A stretch of DNA of 64,000 nt from Kaistia soli DSM 19436 (GCF_900129325.1 NZ_FQUP01000011.1:1-64000); one strand, 5' to 3'. Counted from the first letter of the stretch, positions 42,861-51,853 are shown. The notes: generated from the letters alone by a model not told the origin. Translations and numbers: made by a program.

Positions 42861-43893
42861 GATGCACTGTCACCGTTGCAGAAGCGCCGATGCGCATCAG
42901 GCTGTCGGGCGGATCGAGAACGCGGATGCGCACGGGGAAGCGTTGCGCAATGCGCACCCAGTCGAGGCTCTTTGGGACAATCGGCAATGCGATGGGCAGG
43001 TTGACCACCTGGTCCGAGGCAACGCCCCAGCTCGTGCCCTCGACGCGCCCCCGGATAGGTACCGTGCGATCGGCCAGAGCGTAGATGGTGGCGCAGTCTC
43101 CCACGCTGATCGAGGGAAGTTCCGTTTCGACAAAAGAGGCGGAAGCGAACCAAGCGGCCGTATCAATCAAAGTGAAGACAGACTGACCCGTCAGAAGATA
43201 GTCGCCCGGCGAGACCGTGAGCCCGACCACCTTGCCAGCGAACGGCGCCCGGATTTCGGTATCGGCGAGCGCGCGTTCGGCAATAGCGAGGGCCGCCTCG
43301 CGGGCGGCAACCAGCGCGGCGGCCGCGGCGGGATTGCCGACGAGTTTCTCTGCTGCGTCCTGCTGCAGGCGGGCCTGCCTGAGACTGACTTCGGCGTCGC
43401 GGCGCGCCGTCGCGGCATCGTCCACCTGTTGCGCACTGACATAACCCTTCGGCCGCAGCTGCTGCAGCCGCGCCAGCGTCTGCGTGGCTAGAGAGAGATT
43501 CTGTTCAGCGCGTGTTACCTGCTCACTGGCGATGACCGCATTGGAGCGCTCCGCCGCCTCGGTGCGCTGCTGGTCCGCGAGGCCAGCCTCAGCGATCGCA
43601 AGATCAGCGCGGGCCTGCGCCACCGCGAGGCTGTAGGGCTCTGCCTCAAGCGCGAGCAGAAGGTCGCCCTTTCGAACCGACCCATTCTCCGTCACGCCAA
43701 TCCTAGCGATGCGCCCCGGAACAGCCGAGGCAATTCGCGCAACATTAGCCGTCAGAACCGCGTCTTGGGACAGCGGATTGCGATCGGCGCGCTCCAGATA
43801 ATCGCGACCGAGAACCACGGCCGCCGCGACAACCGCCAATGACACGGCAATTCCGACGATTCGTTTCGCGAGCGCCGCCCCCTTCCCTTGCAC
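42844..43893 (-). CDS. mdtN: HlyD-type membrane-fusion protein (MdtN/AaeA-like)
   Basis: 349 residues from GTG 43893 (GGGAG 7 bases upstream). One N-terminal transmembrane helix (IVGIAVSLAVVAAAVVLG), then the lipoyl/barrel-sandwich halves (VARIASAVPGRIARIGVTEN GSVRKGDLLLAL ... TEIRAPFAGKVVGLTVSPGD) enclosing a long helical hairpin, then a beta-barrel domain. It bridges the FUSC pump to the outer-membrane duct. It begins 3 bases after the ytcA-like gene and overlaps the FUSC gene by 17 bases. Confidence 0.88.
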   Translation of the reverse strand: MQGKGAALAKRIVGIAVSLAVVAAAVVLGRDYLERADRNPLSQDAVLTANVARIASAVPGRIARIGVTENGSVRKGDLLLALEAEPYSLAVAQARADLAIAEAGLADQQRTEAAERSNAVIASEQVTRAEQNLSLATQTLARLQQLRPKGYVSAQQVDDAATARRDAEVSLRQARLQQDAAEKLVGNPAAAAALVAAREAALAIAERALADTEIRAPFAGKVVGLTVSPGDYLLTGQSVFTLIDTAAWFASASFVETELPSISVGDCATIYALADRTVPIRGRVEGTSWGVASDQVVNLPIALPIVPKSLDWVRIAQRFPVRIRVLDPPDSLMRIGASATVTVHHDAGC

Positions 43894-43896
43894 GCG

Positions 43897-44190
43897 CTAT
43901 CTCCCGAAGCCGACCAACGAAACCGAAAAGCCGATGGCGGCAGCGAGAGCGACATAAACCGGCAGGCGGATCGGCAGCATGTCGTCGATCCCGAGCGGGA
44001 TCAAAACGAGGCGAACGAGTACGGCACCGAGTATGCCGACGAGTGCGCAAGCGAGCCAAGCTGGGAAATACGCGCCAAACAACGCGATCGACGGCGCGCC
44101 AACATGGAGCACGCAGCCAGACAACAACGTCGATGTGAGGATCAACCCAATCGGGCGAAAATAGGAACCGAAGACGCCGGGGCCGCCCAT
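43897..44190 (-). CDS. ytcA: YtcA-family small membrane lipoprotein
   Basis: About 97 residues from ATG 44190 (AAGG 8 bases upstream); the frame is open further upstream without pattern. A lipobox LTSTLLSGC is followed by APSIALFGAYFPAWLACALV and two more hydrophobic segments with LIPLGIDDMLPIRLPVYVAL. This is the YtcA pattern. In E. coli the same gene precedes mdtNOP, and here too it heads the operon. Its role in the pump is unknown; a small accessory subunit of the FUSC transporter is likely. Confidence 0.8.
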   Translation of the reverse strand: MGGPGVFGSYFRPIGLILTSTLLSGCVLHVGAPSIALFGAYFPAWLACALVGILGAVLVRLVLIPLGIDDMLPIRLPVYVALAAAIGFSVSLVGFGR

Positions 44191-44696
44191 CAGATGAACC
44201 TTGAGAGTTCGCGCATCGGCCCTTCGAAGCGCTCGGTACGACAATGTAACGCGGTGTTTGACGCGCCTACTCAACCAATACTCGATATGGGAAATGGCGT
44301 TATGCGGCAACCTCTCCGACACGTGCCCTCCCCACTCGGACCTCTTTTCCAGTGCTCCTCGGCGGCAAGATAGACCCGGTCATCCAGCAATAGCCGTCAC
44401 CAATCACGGCAATCGCCCCGCGATGGCTGGGATGGTACCGGCGGACCACAGCCGCCGTCACAAAGACCTTGCCTCCTGATCGAGCCGCGATCGAAAGAGG
44501 GGCAGCCGACGGGCCGGTCGACCCCAAATAGAATCGGTCACTGTGCAGACTGCTCAACGCCCGCAACCGACATCCCGGACGGTAGCAAGCACAACCAAAT
44601 CGCGTGCGTCCGCATGCTCAACTAGCCACCGCTCCATCATCAGGGGCTGACGGCGCGGATACGCCCCTGCCTAAATACGCCGAAGCCAGTTGACTA
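44191..44696. other. 506-base region between the efflux operon and the LacI operators
   Basis: No gene supported. A minus-strand frame of 88 codons at 44300-44566 contains VRRYHPSHRGAIAVIGDGYC but has no family pattern or clear ribosome site. The efflux operon's promoter should lie in the left part. Confidence 0.4.
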
Positions 44697-44736
44697 ACAT
44701 GAACGTTCATGTGAACCATCATATGAACGTTCATGT
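44697..44736. promoter_or_regulatory. two palindromic LacI-family operators in front of the lacI-type gene
   Basis: ACATGAACGTTCATGT at 44697-44712 is a perfect 16-bp palindrome. ATATGAACGTTCATGT at 44721-44736 differs at one base and keeps the perfect 12-bp core ATGAACGTTCAT. Centres are 24 bases apart. They end 8 bases before the regulator's ATG, so they probably overlap its promoter or leader and mediate autorepression plus control of the downstream transporter operon. The central CG and symmetry are standard for LacI/GalR proteins. Confidence 0.82.
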
Positions 44737-44744
44737 AGGTCGCG

Positions 44745-45884
44745 ATGCCCGACAAGCCGATCAGTGCCACCATGGCCGATATCGCCCGCGCCTGCGGTGT
44801 GTCGATCCAAACAGTGTCGGCGGTTGTCAATGAGCGCGCGGGGATTTCCGAGGAAACGCGGCGGCGAGTCCGCGCGGCGATGCGCGATCTCGACTATCAG
44901 CCGAACCAACATGCCCGCACGCTGCGAGGCTTCAGAAACCCGATGATCGGCGTGATCATCCCCTCGATCACCAACCCTTATTTTCCCGAGTTGGTGCGCG
45001 GCATCGAGGATGCGGCTCGGCTTTCGGGCCATGGCCTGTTCCTCTGCAACGACGACTATAATGAGCAGAAGGCGCTCGAATATCTCGCCTTCATTCGCTC
45101 AAATCATGCTTCGGGCCTCATTGCGGCGCCTGGCATCATGGACACGAGCGAAGCGATCGAGAGCCAGATGCTGGCCTTTTCACGTCGCAATGTCCCAATC
45201 GTCTTGTTCGGGCCGCAGCGTTCGGGCCTGCCGATGACCTCGATCGTCGTCGATGCCCGGGCGGCCGTGCTTGCCGCGGCTCAGCATCTCGTCGATCTCG
45301 GCCACAGTCGCATCGGCATGATCACGCCGCCGGAAGCGCGCGCCGTCGCGAAAGAACGCGTCGAGGATTTCAGGACCGCCTTCATCACACTCGGCCAGCC
45401 CCTCGATCCGGAGCTGATCCTTCCCGGCGGCTTCGACATGGAAGCTGGGGCTGCCGGTGCGGAAAAGCTCATGGCGCTTCCCCGGCCACCAACCGCCATT
45501 ATCGCCGCCAACGATCTCGCTGCCATGGGCGCCATTGCCTGGCTGCAATCGCATGGCCGCCGCGTCCCGGACGACGTCTCAGTGCTAGGCTATGACGACA
45601 TCCCGTTCGCGCGGGTGTTCCAGCCCGCCATCACGACAGTCGTTCAGCCGATTTACGAGATGGGCGCAGCCGCCATGGCTGCGATCCTGACGCCGCCCCC
45701 GGCCGACGAAACCGGCGGCCGCAGCGTCTGGCTAACCGCAAGCCTTGCGGTTCGCCAATCCACAGGACCTTGCCGGCAGCAGCCGGCCCAAGCTGGGCAA
45801 AGCCCGGACAAGAAGCGGAAAACCGCGAAAAACCTGGAAACACCAAGGGAGGAACGCCATGACCATGAGGATTACGCGCCGTAG
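44745..45884 (+). CDS. LacI-family transcriptional regulator
   Basis: 379 residues. N-terminal LacI helix-turn-helix: ATMADIARACGVSIQTVSAV VNERAGISEETRRRV, with the hinge helix HARTLRG. The effector domain follows (NPMIGVIIPSITNPYFPELV, PTAIIAANDLAAMGAIAWLQ, VSVLGYDDIPFARVFQPAIT). The family usually ends near VRQSTGP; here about 37 extra, charged residues continue through the intergenic space and overlap the next gene by 26 bases. It controls, presumably as a sugar-responsive repressor, the seven-gene operon it heads, through the operators just upstream. Confidence 0.92.
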   Translation: MPDKPISATMADIARACGVSIQTVSAVVNERAGISEETRRRVRAAMRDLDYQPNQHARTLRGFRNPMIGVIIPSITNPYFPELVRGIEDAARLSGHGLFLCNDDYNEQKALEYLAFIRSNHASGLIAAPGIMDTSEAIESQMLAFSRRNVPIVLFGPQRSGLPMTSIVVDARAAVLAAAQHLVDLGHSRIGMITPPEARAVAKERVEDFRTAFITLGQPLDPELILPGGFDMEAGAAGAEKLMALPRPPTAIIAANDLAAMGAIAWLQSHGRRVPDDVSVLGYDDIPFARVFQPAITTVVQPIYEMGAAAMAAILTPPPADETGGRSVWLTASLAVRQSTGPCRQQPAQAGQSPDKKRKTAKNLETPREERHDHEDYAP

Positions 45885-47166
45885 CTATCTCCTCGGCAGC
45901 GCCGCGCTTGCCGGCGCTACGCTGACGCCAGCCTTCGCCCGTCGCGCCGCGGCCGCCGACCCGCTCGCCTACAAGGGCGAATTGACGGTCGTCAGCCTGC
46001 AACGCAATCCACCCGACCAGGCCTATAAGGCGATTGTCTCGGCCTTCGAGGCCGCCAATCCCGGCATCACGATCAAGACAACCGAATATCCCTCCGAGCG
46101 CTTCGTTGCGCTGCTGACGGCATCGCTGGCCGCTGGCGAGCCTGTCGACATGCTGATGCTGAACGGGCAGGATCTCCGCCGCTATGCGGTCGACGGCACG
46201 CTTGGGGAGCTCGACGGTCTCGTCGGAGACACGAACCGCTTCGCGCCGGCAGCGCTCGAGACCGGCCGCGTCGACGGCAAGCAATGGGGCGTGCCCTATG
46301 GCTGGTATGGCGGCTTCCCGATCTTCGTCAACAAGGCCGTCCTCGACAAGAATGGACTGGCCGCGCCAAAGAGCTACGACGATTTCCTGGCGATCCGCGA
46401 CAAGCTCAAGGCCGAGGGCATCAAGACCTTCACCCATCCCGGCAAGAATATCTATCTGTGGCCGGTGTGGTTCTTCACCACCTTCGCCCAGACCAGCAAG
46501 AACCGCTCGATTGAGCGGACAGTCGAGATCCTGACGGGCAAGGGCAAGTTCACCGATCCGGACGTCGTGCAGGCGCTCGATCTCGTCTTCCGCTTCGGCA
46601 AGGACGAATTGATCACCCGCTCGGTGTTCTCGCTTGATACACCCAATGCCGTAGCCGAATTCTCGTCTGGTCGCGCTGCCTTCTTCATGCAGCATGACGG
46701 GCTCATCCAGCAGATCCTCACGGCCAAGCCTGCAGCGGTCGATCTCGACGTCATGCTGATGCCTAACCTCGTCGGTGGCGATGTGAAGTCGCAATTCCCC
46801 GGCGGCCCAGCTGCGGTTCTTGCTGTTCCGGCCAAGGTGGAAGGTGACCGCAAGGCGGCGACGCTGGCTCTCCTCGCCGCGCTGACCAGCAATGAGGCCA
46901 ATGCCGAGGTGGTGAAGCTCAACAACGGCACCGTGCCGGTCAACACGGCGGTCAAAGGCAGCGACGTTCCGCAGATCGCCAAGCTGATCAAGCTCTCCGA
47001 CGGCCTCGTCACCTATCTCGACTGGAACTGGCCACCGGAAATCACCCGCGTCTTCCAGGAAGGCATGCAGGCGGGCGTCGCCGGACAGACGACCGGAGCC
47101 GCTGTCGCCGAGAAGGCGCAAGCGACGCTCGATCGCCTGGTCTCTGAAGGCTACGCCTTCAAATAG
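45859..47166 (+). CDS. sugar ABC transporter substrate-binding protein (family 1, MalE type)
   Basis: 435 residues from ATG 45859, which has GGGAGGA upstream inside the end of the lacI frame. The N-terminus, ITRRSYLLGSAALAGATLTP, is a twin-arginine type signal, so the protein may be exported folded. The mature part fits family 1 solute-binding proteins: ELTVVSLQRNPPDQAYKAIV SAFEAANPGITI, GEPVDMLMLNGQDLRRYAVD, KQWGVPYGWYGGFPIFVNKA and FSSGRAAFFMQHDG. It binds an oligosaccharide or glycoside for the MalFG-type permeases that follow. Confidence 0.92.
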   Translation: MTMRITRRSYLLGSAALAGATLTPAFARRAAAADPLAYKGELTVVSLQRNPPDQAYKAIVSAFEAANPGITIKTTEYPSERFVALLTASLAAGEPVDMLMLNGQDLRRYAVDGTLGELDGLVGDTNRFAPAALETGRVDGKQWGVPYGWYGGFPIFVNKAVLDKNGLAAPKSYDDFLAIRDKLKAEGIKTFTHPGKNIYLWPVWFFTTFAQTSKNRSIERTVEILTGKGKFTDPDVVQALDLVFRFGKDELITRSVFSLDTPNAVAEFSSGRAAFFMQHDGLIQQILTAKPAAVDLDVMLMPNLVGGDVKSQFPGGPAAVLAVPAKVEGDRKAATLALLAALTSNEANAEVVKLNNGTVPVNTAVKGSDVPQIAKLIKLSDGLVTYLDWNWPPEITRVFQEGMQAGVAGQTTGAAVAEKAQATLDRLVSEGYAFK

Positions 47167-47186
47167 GCGGCGAAGGACACATCACC

Positions 47187-48131
47187 ATGGCCCGGGCTGC
47201 GATGGAACAGCAGAGGGCGGCGTATACTCCGCCGTTGCTCTCCTCCCTCTTTCAAAAGATCGAGCCGCTCCTCTGGATCGGCCCGGGCCTCCTGGTGTTC
47301 TTCGTCTTCGTGCATCTGCCGATTATCCTGCAGCTTGCCATGAGCTTCGCGAGCGGGGTGCCCGGCAGCGGCGAAGGGCTCCGCTTCATCAGTCTCGGCA
47401 ATTTCAGGACGCTGTTGGCCGATGTCGACTACTGGGCGTCGATCCTCAACAACATCCAGTTCGCGATCGCGACCGTCGTCGGCAAGTTGGTGCTGAGCCT
47501 CATGCTGGCGCTGGCGCTCAACAGCGCCTTCATCGGGCAGAACATCTTTCGCACCATCTTCTTCCTGCCCGTCATTCTGTCCTTTGTCGCCATCGGCGTG
47601 ATCTGGGGCTTCATGTTCCAGTTCGAGTTCGGCGCCATCAACCAGATGCTGGCGCGGCTCGGCCTGAACTTCCTGATCGAGGATTGGCTCGGCGATCCGC
47701 GCTTCGCGCTCTGGTCGATCGTGGTGGTCGATATCTGGAAATGGACTGGCTTCCACATGGTGATCTACCTCGCCGGTCTGCAGGCCCTGCCGAAGGACCT
47801 GACGGAGGCCGCCTCGGTCGATGGGGCCACTGCGTGGCAGCGGCTCGTCCACATCACGCTGCCGCTGCTCTCGCGCTATACCGCAACCAATGTGATCATC
47901 GCGACGCTCGGCGCCTTCAGCGTGTTCGACCTCATCTATGTGATGACGCAGGGCGGGCCGTTCGGCTCGACCCAGGTTGCGATGATGCAGGTCTATCTCC
48001 AGGCCTTTCAGTTCCATCGCCTCGGCTATGCGTCGACGCAGGCGACCGTGCTGCTCGCGATCATCGCGATCGTGTCGATCGTCGTGATGCGTCTGTCGCG
48101 CCGTCCCGAGGACGAGGAGGAGAGCCGATGA
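47187..48131 (+). CDS. sugar ABC transporter permease (MalF type)
   Basis: 314 residues with six transmembrane helices. The coupling motif EAASVDGATAWQRLVHITLP is intact. Family features include FVFVHLPIILQLAMSFASG near the N-terminus and NVIIATLGAFSVFDLIYVMT QGGP near the end. It forms the channel with the next protein. No ATPase is encoded in this operon, so the transporter probably shares a MsmK/UgpC-type ATPase encoded elsewhere. It overlaps the next gene by 4 bases (ATGA). Confidence 0.92.
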   Translation: MARAAMEQQRAAYTPPLLSSLFQKIEPLLWIGPGLLVFFVFVHLPIILQLAMSFASGVPGSGEGLRFISLGNFRTLLADVDYWASILNNIQFAIATVVGKLVLSLMLALALNSAFIGQNIFRTIFFLPVILSFVAIGVIWGFMFQFEFGAINQMLARLGLNFLIEDWLGDPRFALWSIVVVDIWKWTGFHMVIYLAGLQALPKDLTEAASVDGATAWQRLVHITLPLLSRYTATNVIIATLGAFSVFDLIYVMTQGGPFGSTQVAMMQVYLQAFQFHRLGYASTQATVLLAIIAIVSIVVMRLSRRPEDEEESR

Positions 48132-49027
48132 CGCTGACCAACAGCGCGGTCTCGAGCCCCGCCGCATCCCGTCCGCAGCGGCTCTATCGCAAGCGCGGCG
48201 TTCTGCCGTGGCATCTCAACCTCGTGCGCCTCGTCATCCTGGTGATGGCGGCTGCAGGCGTCATTTTCCCGATCGTGATCTTCCTCGGCAATTCGCTCAA
48301 GACCGACGGCGACTTCCTCGGCAATCCGATCGGCTGGCCGACGGAGTTCGCGTTCGGGAACTATATCGAGGCCTGGCAGAAGGCGAATATGAGCGTGCTC
48401 ATCGTCAACAGCCTTGTGGTTTCGCTGGCGACGGTGGCGGCGACGATCATCCTGACTTCGATGATGGCCTACGGCCTGGTCACATTCCGCTTCCGCGGCC
48501 GCAACGTGATCTTGCTGAGCATTCTGGTGATGCTGACCATCCCGGTCCAGATTTACATCATCCCGCTCTATGTGATCGCGATCAATCTCTCGATCGTCAA
48601 TACAAGGCTCGGCGTCATCCTGCCCTACACGGCGGCGGCGATGCCGCTCGCGCTGGTGCTGTTTCGAAACTACTTCCTTGAATTGCCGGCCGCGCTTTCC
48701 GAGGCCGCGCGCCTCGACGGCTGCAGCCGCTTCGGCATCTATTGGCGCATCGTCATGCCGCTGTCGCGTCCGGCGATCGGGGCCGTCGCCATCTTCACCT
48801 TCGTCAGCGCCTGGAACGAGTTCTTTCTCGCGCTGGTCTTCCTGCAGAACGCGTCGATCCAGACGCTGCCGCTCGGCATGCAGGTCTTCGCGATCAGCGA
48901 ATACCAGACCAACTACCCCCTTCTCTTCTCGGCGATCACCATCGGCATGGCGCCGATGATCGTCATCTACCTCCTGATGCAGCGGCAGTTCATTTCGGGA
49001 CTGGCCGGCGGAGCCATGAAAGGATGA
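48128..49027 (+). CDS. sugar ABC transporter permease (MalG type)
   Basis: 299 residues from ATG 48128, overlapping the stop of the previous gene. Six transmembrane helices; the coupling motif is EAARLDGCSRFGIYWRIVMP, and the conserved end is FVSAWNEFFLALVFLQN and GAMKG. It is the second half of the permease pair. Its stop overlaps the start of the dehydrogenase gene, so import and first metabolic step are translationally coupled. Confidence 0.92.
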   Translation: MTLTNSAVSSPAASRPQRLYRKRGVLPWHLNLVRLVILVMAAAGVIFPIVIFLGNSLKTDGDFLGNPIGWPTEFAFGNYIEAWQKANMSVLIVNSLVVSLATVAATIILTSMMAYGLVTFRFRGRNVILLSILVMLTIPVQIYIIPLYVIAINLSIVNTRLGVILPYTAAAMPLALVLFRNYFLELPAALSEAARLDGCSRFGIYWRIVMPLSRPAIGAVAIFTFVSAWNEFFLALVFLQNASIQTLPLGMQVFAISEYQTNYPLLFSAITIGMAPMIVIYLLMQRQFISGLAGGAMKG

Positions 49028-50136
49028 TCATGTCGACCACGTCCGCCGAAACGGCCGCGCGGCAAAGGCCGGTCCGTCTCGGCTATGTCGGCTGCGGCTT
49101 CATCGCCCAGCACATTCACTTGCCAAACTTCGCAAGCCTGCCGGAATGCGACTTCCTGGCCCTCGCCGAAGTCCGCCCGCAGCTTGGCCGGGCGGTCGCC
49201 GAGCACTATCGGATTCCGCGCCTTTACAGCTCGCATCTCGAACTCGCTGCCGATCCCGACATCGAGGCGGTGGCCGTCTCGGCCGATTATGCGCTGCAAG
49301 GCGCGATCGCTGCGGATCTGCTGCGCGCCGGCAAGGACGTGTTCATGGAAAAGCCGATGGCGGTTTCCGTGAAGCAGGCCGAGACGATCCTCGCCGCCGA
49401 ACACGAGGGCGGTGGCCGCCTGATGGTCGGCTATATGAAGCGGTTCGACCCGACCAACATCCTGATGCGTCAGACCGTGCGCGACTGGCGCGCCAGCGGC
49501 GACAAGGGTCGGCTGCTCTATCTGCGCGCCCATGGGTTCTGCGGCAACTGGACCGCCGGCAGGGACCGTACGACGATCATCTCCAGCGACGAGCCGATGC
49601 CGCCTGTGCCACGTGATGGATTGCTGCCCGAATGGCTGCCGCCTGAATATGCCAGCAAATATATCGGGTATCTCCAGCAATATACCCACAACATCAATCT
49701 CGCGATGTTCATGCTCGATGTCACCGATCCTGCGGCGATGGTGGTCAAGGCCGTCGAGCTGGACAGGGACGGCCTCACTGGTGTGGTGATCCTCGAACTC
49801 GGCGGCGTGCGCGTCACGGTCGAGAGCGCCCAGACGAAGTTCCACGCCTGGGAGGAGCATACGCAGGTCTATTTTGAGGGCGGCTGGGTGCACGCCTGGT
49901 CGCCGATGCTCTTTGCCAATCCAGGCAATCCGCGCATCGAGATCTATGAGGGTGGCGACACGCCGTCCTACCGGACGCCGATCGCGCAGCCGATCGCTGC
50001 CTGGCACTTCCGCGAAGAAGCGCGCCACTTCCTCGAAGCCGTCCGCGACCGAACGCCCTTCGGCTCGCCGGGCGAAATCGCGCTGAACGATGCGACGATT
50101 CTCGAAGACATCTATCGCCATTACATCGCCGCCTGA
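49024..50136 (+). CDS. Gfo/Idh/MocA-family NAD(P)-dependent oxidoreductase
   Basis: 370 residues from ATG 49024 (overlapping the permease stop; ATG 49030 with AAAGGA upstream is an alternative). The Rossmann start is RLGYVGCGFIAQHIHLPNFA, then the family EKP motif in GKDVFMEKPMAVS. The C-terminal half has YLQQYTHNINLAMFMLDV with the His usually in the active site. Such enzymes oxidise sugars or inositols, often at C3, giving keto-sugars. With two isomerase/epimerase-type enzymes after it, a keto-glycoside or inositol-like route is likely; the exact substrate is not shown. Confidence 0.88.
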   Translation: MIMSTTSAETAARQRPVRLGYVGCGFIAQHIHLPNFASLPECDFLALAEVRPQLGRAVAEHYRIPRLYSSHLELAADPDIEAVAVSADYALQGAIAADLLRAGKDVFMEKPMAVSVKQAETILAAEHEGGGRLMVGYMKRFDPTNILMRQTVRDWRASGDKGRLLYLRAHGFCGNWTAGRDRTTIISSDEPMPPVPRDGLLPEWLPPEYASKYIGYLQQYTHNINLAMFMLDVTDPAAMVVKAVELDRDGLTGVVILELGGVRVTVESAQTKFHAWEEHTQVYFEGGWVHAWSPMLFANPGNPRIEIYEGGDTPSYRTPIAQPIAAWHFREEARHFLEAVRDRTPFGSPGEIALNDATILEDIYRHYIAA

Positions 50137-50157
50137 GTGCTGGACCGGAACATTCCC

Positions 50158-50967
50158 ATGAAGACCTGCTTCAATACGATCACCGCTGGTCTCGACCGAC
50201 GGCTCGAAGACATCCTCGCCGCCTGCAGCGCCGTCGGTTTCGACGGCGTCGAACTCGATCTCCGGCACATCGAACCGGCGCTGCCGCGCATCGGCGGGCT
50301 CGCCGGCCTCAAGGCCATGCTCGACCGCCTGGAGCTCGCGCCAGCCTCCGTGATGGCCTTCAATCTCGCGCCATTCGAGGCCGGGACGGATGCCTTCGAT
50401 CGCTATCGGCGCGGCGGCGAGGTCGCTAAGGCACTCGGTGCACCGATGCTGCTGACCTATTGCGCCGAGGCGATCCCCGAGGGCATGAGCAAGGACTCGG
50501 CGCTCGATGCAGCCGCCGCGCGGACGGCGAAGCTTGCCGACGCCGTCGCGCCTGTAGCCGTGACATTGGAGCCGATCGGACGGACGGCGCTGATGGGCGG
50601 GCCATCAGAGGCGCTGGAGATCATGCGCCGGGCCGGTAGACCGAATGTCGGCGTCATGATGGACACGTTCCATTATTACCGCGGCGGCATTTCAGACGCA
50701 GACATCCTCGCAATCCCCAGGGATCGTCTCCTGATCGTGCATGTCAATGACAGCGAGGACCGGCCGGTCGAGGAGTTGCGAGATGGCCACCGTCTGCATG
50801 TCGGTCTCGGCATCCTGCCGCTCGCACATGACATGAAGCTCTGGCAGCAGATCGGCTATGACGGCTATCTTTCGGTCGAAATCTTCCGGGAGGAGTACTG
50901 GGCCGAACCGGTGGAGAAAGTCGTTCGCGACACCAAGGATGCGCTCGACCGATGGCTCGGGCGCTGA
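50158..50967 (+). CDS. sugar phosphate isomerase/epimerase family (xylose-isomerase-like TIM barrel)
   Basis: 269 residues from ATG 50158, chosen because family members begin MKxxFNTxT; a GTG at 50137 right after the preceding stop is the alternative. Barrel strands are seen in DILAACSAVGFDGVELDLRH, PMLLTYCAEAIP, AVTLEPIGR with the metal Glu, VGVMMDTFHYYRGG with Asp and His ligands, and DGYLSVEIFREEYW with the last Glu. The metal site therefore looks complete. It probably epimerises, isomerises or cleaves the keto-sugar made by the dehydrogenase. Confidence 0.87.
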   Translation: MKTCFNTITAGLDRRLEDILAACSAVGFDGVELDLRHIEPALPRIGGLAGLKAMLDRLELAPASVMAFNLAPFEAGTDAFDRYRRGGEVAKALGAPMLLTYCAEAIPEGMSKDSALDAAAARTAKLADAVAPVAVTLEPIGRTALMGGPSEALEIMRRAGRPNVGVMMDTFHYYRGGISDADILAIPRDRLLIVHVNDSEDRPVEELRDGHRLHVGLGILPLAHDMKLWQQIGYDGYLSVEIFREEYWAEPVEKVVRDTKDALDRWLGR

Positions 50968-51013
50968 GGACAATCCGGCCCGCCGGAGCGCACAAAGGGT
51001 GGAAGATAATCAC

Positions 51014-51853
51014 ATGAAGATCGGATTCTATACATCAACGCTCGGGGACCGCCCGATCGACGAAGTCATCGATTTCGCGGCTGACGAGGGTTTCGACGCG
51101 ATCGAAATCGACATCCGCAGCCATATCCCCTCGCCGGCCGAGCTGGGCCCGATTGTCGAGAAAGCGCGCGCCAAGGGGCTTACTGTCTCCTCGGTGACAT
51201 TGTTCGGCAACCAGCTCGAACCCAATGCCGAGTCGCGTGCCGAACTCCGGGCGACCACCAAGGCATTCCTCCGCGCGGCGGCGGACGCGAAGGTTCCCGT
51301 CTTCGTATTCTTCGCCGGCCGCAATCCCGACATCTCCGAAGACGAGAACTATGGGGACTTCGCCGACTGGACCAAGGAACTGCTCCGCTCGACGGAGGAT
51401 TCGCCGATCCGGCTGGTGCTCGAGAACTGGCCGGGCCCGGACAAGAAGTTCATCGCCGTCAACCCGGTCGGCTGGCGCAAGCTGTTCTCACTGGTCCCGG
51501 ACCCGCGCCTCGGCCTCGAATTCGACCCCTCGCATCTGATCTGGCAGGACATCGACCCGATGGCAGCCCGGAAAGAGTTCGCCAACCGTATCGCCATCCT
51601 GCATGGCAAGGACACGGTTCTCAATCGCGAGATCATCGAGGCCGCCGGCAATCCCTGGTTCCGCTATGTGCTGCCCGGTCGCGGCCTGCTCGACTGGAAG
51701 GCGTTCCTGGCTGAGGCACGCGCCGATGGCTTCGACGACATCATCTCGATCGAGCATGAGGACAACGACTTCGGCTGGCCGAAGAAGGACCTCGATGCCC
51801 GGCGCGAAGGCCATCGCGTCGCTCTAGGGAACCTTCGCGCGGCGCTCGCCTGA
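51014..51853 (+). CDS. sugar phosphate isomerase/epimerase family (second paralogue)
   Basis: 279 residues from ATG 51014, with GGAAG upstream. Same TIM-barrel family as the gene before it but clearly diverged: MKIGFYTSTLGDRPIDEVID, PIRLVLENWPGP with the Glu ligand, RLGLEFDPSHLIWQDIDP with Asp and His, ILHGKDT, and DIISIEHEDND with the last Glu. The metal site is complete. Two members in a row behind a Gfo/Idh/MocA dehydrogenase is typical of keto-glycoside or inositol catabolic loci. It is the last gene of the LacI-controlled operon. Confidence 0.88.
   Translation: MKIGFYTSTLGDRPIDEVIDFAADEGFDAIEIDIRSHIPSPAELGPIVEKARAKGLTVSSVTLFGNQLEPNAESRAELRATTKAFLRAAADAKVPVFVFFAGRNPDISEDENYGDFADWTKELLRSTEDSPIRLVLENWPGPDKKFIAVNPVGWRKLFSLVPDPRLGLEFDPSHLIWQDIDPMAARKEFANRIAILHGKDTVLNREIIEAAGNPWFRYVLPGRGLLDWKAFLAEARADGFDDIISIEHEDNDFGWPKKDLDARREGHRVALGNLRAALA

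Noticed and set aside
44300-44566. 88-codon minus-strand frame upstream of the LacI operators
   Set aside because: No family pattern and no clear ribosome site.
45631-47121. 496-codon minus-strand frame
   Set aside because: Exact antisense of the binding-protein gene; a shadow of high GC third positions.
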